The notes under the pieces were generated by a model, which did not search any database, was not told where the DNA came from, and worked only from the letters and a program-made list of their open reading frames with translations. From DAISKN01 sp963716925 (lineage in GTDB: Bacteria > Acidobacteriota > Vicinamibacteria > Marinacidobacterales > SMYC01), in NCBI GenBank assembly GCA_963716925.1, contig CAVQUX010000014.1, forward strand, positions 496,001-560,000: a DNA stretch of 64,000 bases. Reading direction: 5' to 3'. Each line of letters starts with the position of its first letter. Position 1 is the stretch's first letter. The translations under genes were made by a program, and so were the position numbers. Positions 27,431 through 35,988 of the stretch are shown piece by piece.

Positions 27431-27509
27431 ACGCAAAGACGCAAAGGCGCAAAGACGCAAAGAAGAGATGGAAAATCCCTTGCGTCTTTGCGTCCTTGCG
27501 TCTTTGCGT
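27431..27509. repeat. Inverted array of CGCAAAG heptamers forming a 30-bp stem
   Basis: Four forward heptads (27431-27460) are followed by a 19-base loop and four reverse heptads (27480-27509). The arms match at 28 of 30 positions. This could fold as a long RNA hairpin between wzm and wzt. Arrays of this CGCAAAG/A type occur dispersed in various environmental genomes. Whether it is a mobile palindrome or a regulatory hairpin cannot be told from one locus. Confidence 0.85.
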
Positions 27510-27551
27510 TCGATTCCCCTGTTCAGCGATTGCGTTTCTGACGACACAATT

Positions 27552-28886
27552 ATGGGCATCGCCATCCAGGTCTCTGACCTGACCAAGATCTACCAGCGGT
27601 ACAGCCACCGCAAGCAGTTCCGGACGCTGAAGAGCGCTCTTCTCCGGGGAAGCCTGCTCCAGGAGCTCAAGCCCGACGAGCGCTTCCTCGCCCTCGAGGG
27701 AGTCACTTTCAACGTGCGCGAAGGGACGACGTTCGCCGTCATCGGACGCAACGGTTCGGGGAAATCGACTCTCCTCAAGGTCATCGCCGGAATCTCGAAG
27801 CCGAGCTCGGGCACGGTCAAGGTGAAGGGCCGTATCTCCGCTCTCATCGAGCTCGGCGCCGGATTCCATCCGGAGATCACCGGTCGGGAGAACGTGTTCA
27901 TCAACGGCATCATGCTCGGGCTCACGAAGCGCGAGATCGAGGAACGGTACGAAGAAATCGTCGCCTTCGCCGAGCTCCAGGACTTCATCGAGGCGCCGGT
28001 CAAGACGTACTCCTCGGGGATGTACATGCGGCTGGGCTTCGCCGTCGCCATCCACGTGAACCCCGACGTTCTCCTCATCGACGAAGTGCTCGCGGTCGGC
28101 GACGAAGCCTTCGTGCACAAGTGCCTCGACAAGATCAGCGAGTTCCGAAGGCGCGGAAAGACCATCCTCCTGGTGACCCACAGCCTGGGGCTCGTGGAGA
28201 AGATGGCGGACGAGGCCCTGTGGATTGATCGCTCCCGGCTCCAGATGCGCGGCGACCCGAAGAAGGTGGTGGATGCCTACCTGGCGCAGGTGACGCAGCA
28301 CGAGGAGGAGGCGCTCACCGCGGCCGAAGCGAAGAACGTGGCGGAGTTCGAGGCTCCCCGTCCGGAGGACGGCGGGAAGGGGAGCGAGATCGAGCCCACT
28401 TCCGCGTTCGCGCGCGAGCGGGGGCGGTGGGGCTCGCGGGAAGTCGAGATTCAGGAAGTGTCCTTTCTCGACTCTTCCGGAGCCGCGAAGCACGTCTTCG
28501 CGACCGGCGAGCCGGTCGTAATCCGGCTGAAGGTCTCGAGCACCGGGACGATCGAGGATTTCGTTTTCGGAGTCGCGATCTTCAACGCCGACGGCATCTG
28601 CTGCTACGGCACCAACACCCACCTCGAGGAGTTCACTCCCGTCCGTTTCTCGGGTGCGGGCGAGGTGCGGTTCGTCATTCCCGAGCTCCAGCTCATCGAG
28701 GGAACGTACTTTCTCGACGTGGCCGCTCACCAGAGGGACGGCTATCCCTTCGACTACCACCGGGCGCTCCACCAGTTCCGGGTGCAGTCGAAGGTGAAGG
28801 ACGTCGGCGTCTATCGGCCGCACCACCGCTGGGAGTTCACCGGAGACGTGCACCTCGATCCTCCTGGATCCCCGAGGACCGGGTGA
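27552..28886 (+). CDS. wzt: Polysaccharide ABC exporter ATPase with Wzt-like C-domain
   Basis: ATG 27552 gives MGIAIQVSDLTKIYQRYS. The ATPase domain has Walker A G-R-N-G-S-G-K-S-T, signature 'YSSGMYMRLGF' and Walker B 'VLLIDEV'. Residues about 300-445 form a beta-rich domain ('FATGEPVVIRLKVSS', 'HRWEFTGDVHLD') like the carbohydrate-binding end of Wzt, which recognises the capped O-antigen. An upstream ATG at 27468 is in frame but lies in the loop of the hairpin repeat and adds non-conserved residues. The gene overlaps the next by GTGA. Confidence 0.9.
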   Translation: MGIAIQVSDLTKIYQRYSHRKQFRTLKSALLRGSLLQELKPDERFLALEGVTFNVREGTTFAVIGRNGSGKSTLLKVIAGISKPSSGTVKVKGRISALIELGAGFHPEITGRENVFINGIMLGLTKREIEERYEEIVAFAELQDFIEAPVKTYSSGMYMRLGFAVAIHVNPDVLLIDEVLAVGDEAFVHKCLDKISEFRRRGKTILLVTHSLGLVEKMADEALWIDRSRLQMRGDPKKVVDAYLAQVTQHEEEALTAAEAKNVAEFEAPRPEDGGKGSEIEPTSAFARERGRWGSREVEIQEVSFLDSSGAAKHVFATGEPVVIRLKVSSTGTIEDFVFGVAIFNADGICCYGTNTHLEEFTPVRFSGAGEVRFVIPELQLIEGTYFLDVAAHQRDGYPFDYHRALHQFRVQSKVKDVGVYRPHHRWEFTGDVHLDPPGSPRTG

Positions 28887-29377
28887 GCCTCTCGAAGATC
28901 CTCGGCCGCGAACAAATGACTGCCGAGAGAAGGAAGCTCCGGGAACGGGGCGTGAGCCTGGTTTTCACCAACGGCTGTTTCGACCTCCTCCATCCCGGGC
29001 ACGTCCGCTACCTCCAGGAGGCGAGGAGCCTGGGCGACCGGCTGGTGGTCGCGGTGAACGGCGACGAGACGGTGGCCCGGCTCAAGGGCGCCGGGCGGCC
29101 GCTGACGCCTCTCGCCGAACGAATGGAGATCCTGGCCGCTCTCGCCTGCGTCGACTATGTGGTCGCGTTCGACGAGGAGACCCCGTTCGAGATCATCGAG
29201 GAGATCGTTCCCGACGTTCTCGTCAAGGGCGGAGACTGGACGCCCGATCGCATCGTGGGCCGTGAGAGAGTCGAACGGGAGGGGGGCAGGGTCCTCTCGC
29301 TGCCCTACGCGCCGGGCTATTCCACCTCGGGAATCCTTTCGCGAATCGTCGAAAGGCTCGATCCGAAATCCCGATGA
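28883..29377 (+). CDS. HldE/RfaE2-type cytidylyltransferase (ADP-heptose branch)
   Basis: GTG 28883 overlaps the wzt stop (GTGA). The 164-residue protein is a nucleotidyltransferase with 'FTNGCFDLLHPGH' (HxGH), 'AVNGDETVARLKG' and 'DVLVKGGDW', the pattern of the C-terminal half of HldE (RfaE2), which makes ADP-glycero-manno-heptose from heptose-1-phosphate and ATP. No kinase half is attached, so this is the split form. Its place after a glycan exporter supports a role in heptose for LPS or another surface polymer. It overlaps mfd by ATGA. Confidence 0.88.
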   Translation: MSLSKILGREQMTAERRKLRERGVSLVFTNGCFDLLHPGHVRYLQEARSLGDRLVVAVNGDETVARLKGAGRPLTPLAERMEILAALACVDYVVAFDEETPFEIIEEIVPDVLVKGGDWTPDRIVGRERVEREGGRVLSLPYAPGYSTSGILSRIVERLDPKSR

Positions 29378-32300
29378 CCGAGCGGGGTCCGAGCTCTCTC
29401 GACCGCGCGCTCGACGGCTCCGAGCTCCTCGAGATCGCGCGCCTGACGCCGCCGGCGCGGGTCTCGGGCCTCATGGGGCCGGCTCGCTCGCTGGTCGAGG
29501 CGGTCCTCGCTTCGAGAAGGGGACCGGTGGTGGTCGTCGTCCCCGACGAAAGACGCCTCCCGCCGGCAGTCTCCGACCTCTCGTCGTTCCTGCATGCTCT
29601 CGGGAGCGAACGCAAAGTCCTGCCGTTTCCCGCGTTCGCGCTCGATCCCTACCGGGGTCTCTCCCCTCACCTCGACGTGGTCGCCGCGCGCCTCAAGGCG
29701 CTCGATGCGATCCTCGCGCGCGCAGCCGTGGTGGTGGTCGCGAGCGCGCCCGCGGTCCTCTACCGCACGGCCGAGCCCTCGGTGCTGCGAAGCTCGATTC
29801 GCACTCTCCGACCGAAGGATACCGTCGACCCGCTGGAGCTCGAGCGCTTCTTCGTCCTCGGGGGATACCGCTACGAGGATCCGGTCACGACGCCGGGCGA
29901 CTTCACGAGGCGGGGCGGGATCCTCGACGTCTTCCCTCCCGCGTCGGAGTGGCCCATCCGGCTCGAGCTCATCGGCGACGAGGTCGAGGAGATTCGGACG
30001 TTCGACCCCGAGAGCCAGCGCGCGCGGGAGACTCTCGCGGAAGCGAGGATCGGTCCCGCGGGGGAGTGGCCGATCTCGGAGCAGTACGTGTCGGCTCTCG
30101 GAGGTGAGGAGGCTCTGACCCGGGCGGGGGTGGGGTTCCTGCTTCCCACCCTGCCGCAGTACCGGGCGAGCCTCTTCGATTACCTGAACCCGGGGGATCT
30201 TCTGATCGCCGAGGAGCCGGCTTCGATCGCCCATGCGGCCGAAGCCGAGTGGGAGCGCGTTCTCGCGAGCTATGCCGAGGCGGACGAGCTGGATCGCGCG
30301 CGCTACGCGGAGCCGGCGAAGCTCCTCATGGATCTCGGCGAGCTCGACTCCGGGATAGAGGAACGGGCGGTGAGCCTGCGGGAGATGGGGCTCCTGGGAG
30401 ACGACACCCATCACCTCTCGACCCAGATCCTTCCCTCTTACCGCGGGCGGGTCTCGGAGTTCCTCAACGAAGTGCGCGCGCGGCTCGATTCCGGCCAGCA
30501 CGTCCGGGTCTTTGTCGGCGGGGAAGGCATGGCGGAGCGGTGCGTAGAGCTCTTCTCCGAGGCGGGCATCGCCGCCGGGCGCGCCGCCTTGGACCCCACC
30601 GGGGTCGTTCACCTGGAGCTGGGATCCCTCTCGCAGAGCTTCGCGGTGCCGTCTCTATCCCTCGCGGTCTTCACCGCCTCCGACGTTTTCGCCGAGCCGC
30701 CCCGGCCCACCGCTCGGCGCGGCCTCAAGCTCGGGCGATTCCTTTCGGACTTCCGGGACTTGAAGGTCGGGGACTATGTCGTCCATACCGATCACGGCAT
30801 CGGAGTATTCGTAGGACTCTCCAAGATCGACGCCAACGGAGTCGAGCTCGTCGCTCTCGAGTACGTCGGCGGAGACAAGCTCTACGTTCCCGTGGACCGG
30901 CTCGACTTGCTGGAAAAGTACTCCAGCTCCGAAGGAAAGCAGCCGCGGCTCGACAAGCTCGGCGGGACGGGATGGGAACGGGTCAAGAAGCGCGTTCGCA
31001 AGTCGATGCGCGACATGGCGCAGGAGCTCCTCAGGCTCTACGCCCAGCGCAAGGCGGCCCCGGGATTCGCGTTCTCGCCGGACAACCAGTGGATGCGGGA
31101 ATTCGAGGGACTCTTCGCCTACGAGGAGACCCCCGACCAGAAGCAGGCGATCGAGGACGTGAAGCGGGACATGGAGACGCCGTCCCCCATGGACCGTCTG
31201 GTCTGCGGCGACGTCGGCTATGGAAAGACCGAGGTCGCGATGCGCGCCGCCTTCAAGGCGGTATCCGACGGAAAGCAGGTCGCGGTCCTGGTCCCGACCA
31301 CGGTCCTCGCGTCCCAGCACCAGGCGACGTTCCAGGAGCGCTTCGCCCCGTTCCCGGTGCGGATCGAGATGCTCTCCCGTTTCCGGAGCCGCAAGGAACA
31401 GAAGGCGGTCCTCGACGATCTCGCCGCGGGGAAAGTCGACGTCGTCATCGGCACCCACCGCCTGCTGTCGAAGGACGTGGTGTTCTCCGACCTGGGCCTC
31501 CTCGTGGTCGACGAGGAGCAGCGGTTCGGCGTCTCCCACAAGGAGAGACTGAAAGCGCTTCGCCACGGCGTCGACGCCCTGACCCTGACGGCCACTCCCA
31601 TCCCGCGAACCCTGCACATGTCGCTCTCCGGGATCCGCGATCTCTCCGTCATCGAGACCCCTCCGAAGGATCGGATGGCCATCCAGACGCATATCGCGAG
31701 ACTCGATTCCAAGGTGTTGTCGGAATCCATCCGCTACGAGCTCGGCCGCGGCGGCCAGGTGTACTTCGTTCACAACCGCGTGGGCTCGATCTACTCCATG
31801 GCCAGCTACCTCAAGCGCCTCGTGCCCGAGGCGCGCATCGTCGTCGGCCACGGCCAGATGAAGGAGCACGAGCTCGAGGGCGTCATGCTCGCTTTCATCC
31901 GCGGCGAGTTCGACATCCTGGTCTCGACCACCATCATCGAGAACGGGCTCGACATTCCCCTGGTGAACACCCTCATCGTGAACCGGGCCGACCGCTACGG
32001 GCTTTCGCAGCTCTACCAGCTGCGGGGGCGCGTGGGCCGCTCGAACCGGCGCGCTTACGCCTACCTCCTGGTGCCCGAGGAGACGCACCTCACCCCCCTC
32101 GCCCGCAGGCGGCTCGCCGCCATCCGCGAGTTCTCCGAGCTCGGGGCCGGGTTCCGCATCGCCGCGCTCGACCTCGAGCTCCGGGGCGCGGGCAACCTTC
32201 TCGGCGGCGAGCAGCACGGCCACATCGACGCCGTGGGCTTCGACCTCTATTGCCGGCTTCTCGACGAGACGGTCTCGGAGCTCGAGACGGGCGAGCCCGC

Positions 32301-32769
32301 GGCCTCCTCGCGCGCGAACCTGAACCTTCGCATCGAGCTCCGCATCCCCGAAGACTTCATCCCGGACATGAACCAACGGATGTCGATCTACAAGAGGGCC
32401 TCGTCCGCGAGGGATCGGGAGACTCTCGAGCGGCTTCAGGAGGAGACCCGTGACCGCTACGGCCCCCTTCCCGAGCGTCTCCTGCAGTTCTTCGAGTATG
32501 GAAGACTCCAGGTGCTCGCCAACGATATCGGTCTCTCCGCCATCGAGCGCGAGCGCGGGAAGCTCGCGTTTCGCCTGGGCCCCGGCGCCAGGCTCTCGCC
32601 CGCGAATCTCGCGCGGCTCGCTACCGGTATCGACGAAGCGGCGGTCGCGGCCGAGGGGGACACGGCGGTCCTCCGGGTTCCGCTTCCCACGGGAAGCGAG
32701 GCGACCGAGGTCCTCTACGCCGTCCGCGAAGTTTTGCTTCGCCTCGACCGCTACTCTAAGATGACATAG
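29374..32769 (+). CDS. mfd: Transcription-repair coupling factor Mfd
   Basis: The 1131-residue protein has full-length architecture. It begins with a UvrB-like N-terminal module ('KVLPFPAFALDPYRGLSPH', 'RRGGILDVFPP'), then the RNA-polymerase-interaction domain ('DYVVHTDHGIGVFVGL'). The RecG-like translocase follows with Walker A G-D-V-G-Y-G-K-T-E near residue 612, D-E-E-Q and 'LTATPIPRTLHMSLSG', and finally the TRCF C-domain. It displaces stalled RNA polymerase and recruits UvrA. ATG 29374 overlaps the preceding stop (ATGA). Confidence 0.97.
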   Translation: MTERGPSSLDRALDGSELLEIARLTPPARVSGLMGPARSLVEAVLASRRGPVVVVVPDERRLPPAVSDLSSFLHALGSERKVLPFPAFALDPYRGLSPHLDVVAARLKALDAILARAAVVVVASAPAVLYRTAEPSVLRSSIRTLRPKDTVDPLELERFFVLGGYRYEDPVTTPGDFTRRGGILDVFPPASEWPIRLELIGDEVEEIRTFDPESQRARETLAEARIGPAGEWPISEQYVSALGGEEALTRAGVGFLLPTLPQYRASLFDYLNPGDLLIAEEPASIAHAAEAEWERVLASYAEADELDRARYAEPAKLLMDLGELDSGIEERAVSLREMGLLGDDTHHLSTQILPSYRGRVSEFLNEVRARLDSGQHVRVFVGGEGMAERCVELFSEAGIAAGRAALDPTGVVHLELGSLSQSFAVPSLSLAVFTASDVFAEPPRPTARRGLKLGRFLSDFRDLKVGDYVVHTDHGIGVFVGLSKIDANGVELVALEYVGGDKLYVPVDRLDLLEKYSSSEGKQPRLDKLGGTGWERVKKRVRKSMRDMAQELLRLYAQRKAAPGFAFSPDNQWMREFEGLFAYEETPDQKQAIEDVKRDMETPSPMDRLVCGDVGYGKTEVAMRAAFKAVSDGKQVAVLVPTTVLASQHQATFQERFAPFPVRIEMLSRFRSRKEQKAVLDDLAAGKVDVVIGTHRLLSKDVVFSDLGLLVVDEEQRFGVSHKERLKALRHGVDALTLTATPIPRTLHMSLSGIRDLSVIETPPKDRMAIQTHIARLDSKVLSESIRYELGRGGQVYFVHNRVGSIYSMASYLKRLVPEARIVVGHGQMKEHELEGVMLAFIRGEFDILVSTTIIENGLDIPLVNTLIVNRADRYGLSQLYQLRGRVGRSNRRAYAYLLVPEETHLTPLARRRLAAIREFSELGAGFRIAALDLELRGAGNLLGGEQHGHIDAVGFDLYCRLLDETVSELETGEPAASSRANLNLRIELRIPEDFIPDMNQRMSIYKRASSARDRETLERLQEETRDRYGPLPERLLQFFEYGRLQVLANDIGLSAIERERGKLAFRLGPGARLSPANLARLATGIDEAAVAAEGDTAVLRVPLPTGSEATEVLYAVREVLLRLDRYSKMT

Positions 32770-32800
32770 GAAAACCACAACCCCGAATCGGGTTGAATTC

Positions 32801-33766
32801 ATGTCGGCGAAGCTCGCCTTTATCGTCACCGCGGTCACCCTGATGGGCTGCGCCCAGGACCCTCCCCCCGAGTCCCGGGTGGTTCTGGAGATTGCCGGAC
32901 GGCCGGTCACCTTGGGGGAATTCGACCGCTTCATTCGCATGTCCGTTCAGCAGGAGTCGCCCGTCCTTTCCTCCGAGGTGATGGCGGCGCTCTTCGATCA
33001 GTTCGTGGAAGAGCAGCTCCTGCTCCGGGCCGCGGACGACGCCGGTATACGAGCCGACCCCAAGGTCGTGGCGCAGCGAATGGAGGCGCTCCGGACCATT
33101 CCCGAAGCGGACGGCACGGAGACCTCTTCGGCTCCGGTCGAGATCCGGACGAGTGACGATGCCGTGGCCGAAAACCTGGAGAAACAGGTTCGGATCGAGC
33201 GGCTGGTCTCGGCCGAGGCCCTGGCAGCGGTCGAGATCGACGAAGAGGAGATTGCGGACTACTACGAGTCGCATCGCGAAGACTTCGTGAGGCCGGAAAC
33301 CGTGGACGTCTCCCAAATCCTCGTCGAGAGCGAGGAGCTGGCGCAGGAGCTGCGCAAGACGATACTCGCTCGACGGGCGACGTTCGAGGACCTGGCCCGG
33401 GAGCACTCGGAGGGGCCGGAGGCGAGCCGTGGAGGAAACCTGGGCGCCTTCGCCCGGGGCGAGCTTCCTCCGAGCTTCGACGCCGAAGTCTTCGCTCTCG
33501 CGCCGGGCGCGATTTCTGAGGTCGTCCCGACGGACTTCGGCTTTCATCTGTTCCGGGTGAACTCGCGCACCGAGGAGCGGCCGCTGACGCTCGACGACGT
33601 GCGCGAGGCGGTGCGGGTGGAGCTCCTGCGCGAGGAGAGCGAGCAGGCGATGAAGCGCTACGTCTCCGAGCTCGAGAAGCGCTACCCTCTCACCGTGCAT
33701 CACGAGCATTTGAGCTTCGCCGTCGCACGTTCCGACGAGAGCGCGGCCCTGGAGAAGAGTCGATGA
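32801..33766 (+). CDS. PpiC/parvulin-type peptidyl-prolyl isomerase lipoprotein
   Basis: A lipoprotein signal ends in L-M-G-C (Cys17). A SurA-like helical N-domain follows, then a parvulin domain at about 165-260 with 'VDVSQILVESEELAQEL', 'GPEASRGGNLGAFARGEL' and 'FGFHLFRVNSR'. It should act in the periplasm as a folding helper for outer-membrane proteins. It overlaps the next, related gene by ATGA, so the two parvulins are coupled. No strong ribosome site precedes ATG 32801. Confidence 0.87.
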   Translation: MSAKLAFIVTAVTLMGCAQDPPPESRVVLEIAGRPVTLGEFDRFIRMSVQQESPVLSSEVMAALFDQFVEEQLLLRAADDAGIRADPKVVAQRMEALRTIPEADGTETSSAPVEIRTSDDAVAENLEKQVRIERLVSAEALAAVEIDEEEIADYYESHREDFVRPETVDVSQILVESEELAQELRKTILARRATFEDLAREHSEGPEASRGGNLGAFARGELPPSFDAEVFALAPGAISEVVPTDFGFHLFRVNSRTEERPLTLDDVREAVRVELLREESEQAMKRYVSELEKRYPLTVHHEHLSFAVARSDESAALEKSR

Positions 33767-34719
33767 GACTACGAGATTCGTGGGTTCTGGTTCCGGGGGC
33801 GCTGCTCGCGGCCGGGATCGCTTCCGCGGAGACGGTGGAGCGCATCGTCGCCAAAGTCAACGGCCAGATCATCACCCTGTCTCAGCTCGAGCAGGAGGTG
33901 CATACCACCCTCGAGAGACTCGGCCCCGCGCCCACCCCCGAGGAAGAGCAGGCACGGGTTTCGCAGCTCCGGCCGGAGACGCTGAACCGGATGATCGACA
34001 ACCTGCTCGTTCTCCAGGTCGCGGAGGAGAGAGGTCTGCGGGTTCCCGCGCGCTTCTTCGAGGAGTGGAAGAAGAACGTGATGGAGCAGATGAAGCTCAC
34101 CTCCGAGGAGGAGTTCGTGCGCCAGGTGGAGCTCCAGGGCGCGAGCGTCGAGACCATCCGCAAGCAGTTCGAGGAGAGCCTGCTCTTGCAGGAAGTGCGG
34201 CGCATGGAGGTCGACAGCAAGGTCTCGGTGTCGGAGCCCGAGATCGGGGAGCGGTACCGCGAGCACATCGCGGAGTACACCGAGCCGGCGAAGATCCGGC
34301 TCCGGGAGATCGTGGTGAAGTTCGACTCCACCACCGAGGTCGATCAAGGGCAGAAAGCACGGCGTCTGCTGCAGGAGATCCGCCAGGGCGCCGACTTCGC
34401 CGAGGTGGCGCGCATGCACTCCGAGTCGTCTTCGCGCGAGGCCGGCGGCGATCTGGGTTTCTTCGAGAAAGGAGAGCTCACCGACGCCCTGGAGAAAGCG
34501 GCCTTCGCTCTTTCGCCGGGCGAGGTGAGCGACGTCATCCGCATGGAATCGGCGTTCTACGTGATCCGCGTCGAGGAGAAAGTGGACGAGAAAGTGAAGA
34601 CCCTCGAGGAAGTGCGGAGCCAGGTCGCCGACGCCATCTTCCAGGAGAAGATGAACGCCCAGCTCGAGAAATACGTCCAGGAGCTGCGCGAGCGGGCGAT
34701 CGTCGAGATCAAGCTCTGA
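33763..34719 (+). CDS. surA: SurA-like periplasmic chaperone/isomerase
   Basis: A signal peptide (MRLRDSWVLVPGALLAAGIA) precedes 'ERIVAKVNGQIITLSQLEQE', the SurA N-terminal hallmark. One parvulin domain (about 170-265) has 'REIVVKFDS', 'EAGGDLGFFEKGEL' and 'SAFYVIRVEEK'. Length (318) is that of single-parvulin SurA proteins; E. coli SurA has two. The role is outer-membrane-protein folding in the periplasm. The last bases form CTGA shared with the S4 gene that follows. Confidence 0.88.
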   Translation: MRLRDSWVLVPGALLAAGIASAETVERIVAKVNGQIITLSQLEQEVHTTLERLGPAPTPEEEQARVSQLRPETLNRMIDNLLVLQVAEERGLRVPARFFEEWKKNVMEQMKLTSEEEFVRQVELQGASVETIRKQFEESLLLQEVRRMEVDSKVSVSEPEIGERYREHIAEYTEPAKIRLREIVVKFDSTTEVDQGQKARRLLQEIRQGADFAEVARMHSESSSREAGGDLGFFEKGELTDALEKAAFALSPGEVSDVIRMESAFYVIRVEEKVDEKVKTLEEVRSQVADAIFQEKMNAQLEKYVQELRERAIVEIKL

Positions 34720-35000
34720 GAGTCGACGTCTTCCTGAAGGCGTCCCGCCTGGTGAAGCGGCGCGCGCTCGCCAAGGAGCTCTGCGACGAGGGAGCGGTGC
34801 TGGTGAACGGCCGGCCGTGCCGCGCGGGCAAGGAGCTCGCCGCGGGCGACGAGGTGACTTTGAACCTCCGGAACCGGCTGCTTTCGGTCGCGGTCGCGGA
34901 GCTTCCGTCGGAGAAACGCGTCGGCGCTTCCGGGGCGCTCGATATGTACAAGCTGCTGCGGGACGAGAGACGAGGTGGCGACGAGCATGAAAGCGACTGA
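34716..35000 (+). CDS. RqcP/Hsp15-type S4 RNA-binding protein with apparent CTG start
   Basis: Family members begin M-R-[VL]-D-x-F-L-K. The sequence here is CTG-AGA-GTC-GAC, giving (M)RVDVFLKASRLVKRRALAK, and no ATG, GTG or TTG precedes it in frame nearby. The CTG overlaps the surA stop as CTGA, exactly where an ATGA/GTGA overlap would be expected. The S4 domain covers about residues 1-60, and the tail 'GALDMYKLLRDER' matches the end of RqcP (YabO), which binds stalled 50S subunits in ribosome quality control. Standard callers would start at the GTG within 'RLVKRR' and lose the first beta/alpha elements. An A-to-C error in the start codon is the alternative. Confidence 0.78.
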   Translation: MRVDVFLKASRLVKRRALAKELCDEGAVLVNGRPCRAGKELAAGDEVTLNLRNRLLSVAVAELPSEKRVGASGALDMYKLLRDERRGGDEHESD

Positions 35001-35988
35001 CCCGATTGATGTCGGTCTGAAGCCTCTCTCGCTCTCCGGGGGCGCGGTGCGCATCGAGACCCCCCTGGTCCTGGCGCCTCTCGCGGGCCATACGGACCGA
35101 GCTTTCCGCGGCCTGGTCCGGGAGCTCGGGGGTGTGGGCCTGGTGGTCACGGAGATGGTGAGCTCGGAAGGGCTCACCCGGGGAAGCGAGTTCTCGCGGG
35201 ATCTCGCGGGCGTCAGTCCGGACGAGAGGCCGGTCGGCGTCCAGATCTTCGGCTGCGATCCCGAGCGCATGGGGGATGCCGCATCGATGGTCGAGGACAT
35301 GGGAGCGGACCTGGTCGACGTCAACATGGGCTGCCCGGTGCCCAAAGTGACCCGGACGGGATCGGGCGCGGCCCTGATGAAGGACGAGGCCCGCGCGGGC
35401 GCCTTGATCGAGAAGATGGTGAAGCGGTCGAAGATTCCGGTGACGGTCAAGATCCGCTCGGGATGGGATTCCGGCTCCATCAACGCTCCCCAGTTCGCTC
35501 GGGTGCTCGAGGCGGCGGGAGCGTCCGCCATCACCGTTCATCCGCGCTGTCGCAGCGAGCACCATCGAGGAGAGGCCGCCTGGTCGGTAATCCGCGACGT
35601 GAAGCGGGCCGTTTCCATTCCCGTCCTGGGGAACGGCGACGTCCGGTGTCCTTCGAGCGCCCGCAGCATGATCGAGCTCACCGGCGCCGACGGCATCATG
35701 ATCGGCAGAGGCGCCCTCCAGAATCCCTGGGTGTTTCGCCAGATCGCGAGGGGCTCCGCCGAAGCGCCGGGGCTCGACGACTACCGGCGCATGTTCGAGC
35801 GGTTCGTGGCCCTTCTCCGCGAGCACCGGCCCGAGAGACTGGTTCTCAATCGCGTGAAGGCCTTCGTCGGCTGGGTGACCAAGGGGCTCGCCTCCGGGAC
35901 CAGGCTCCGCGAGGGCATCTACGCCGCCAAGAGCGTCGACGAGGCGCTCACGGTTTTCGAAGAGTATTTCGATCAGAGGAACAGGTAG
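34987..35988 (+). CDS. dusB: tRNA-dihydrouridine synthase DusB type
   Basis: ATG 34987 follows GAGGTGG by nine bases; GTG 34975 would add four residues. The FMN-dependent TIM barrel has 'LAPLAGHTDRAFR', 'NMGCPVPKVTRTGSGAALM' (catalytic Cys), 'VKIRSGWD', 'HPRCRSEHHRG' and 'GADGIMIGRGALQNPW'. It reduces specific uridines in the tRNA D-loop. It overlaps the S4 gene by 14 bp, which keeps the RNA-related genes in one unit. It is convergent with the membrane protein gene, overlapping 16 bp. Confidence 0.93.
   Translation: MKATDPIDVGLKPLSLSGGAVRIETPLVLAPLAGHTDRAFRGLVRELGGVGLVVTEMVSSEGLTRGSEFSRDLAGVSPDERPVGVQIFGCDPERMGDAASMVEDMGADLVDVNMGCPVPKVTRTGSGAALMKDEARAGALIEKMVKRSKIPVTVKIRSGWDSGSINAPQFARVLEAAGASAITVHPRCRSEHHRGEAAWSVIRDVKRAVSIPVLGNGDVRCPSSARSMIELTGADGIMIGRGALQNPWVFRQIARGSAEAPGLDDYRRMFERFVALLREHRPERLVLNRVKAFVGWVTKGLASGTRLREGIYAAKSVDEALTVFEEYFDQRNR

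Noticed and set aside
27339..27509. CRISPR-like array of short repeats
   Set aside because: Heptads are contiguous and inverted, with no spacers of regular length and no cas genes nearby.
27468..27551. Extended wzt start at ATG 27468
   Set aside because: It lies in the loop and right arm of the hairpin repeat and adds residues unlike the family. ATG 27552 gives the conserved N-terminus.
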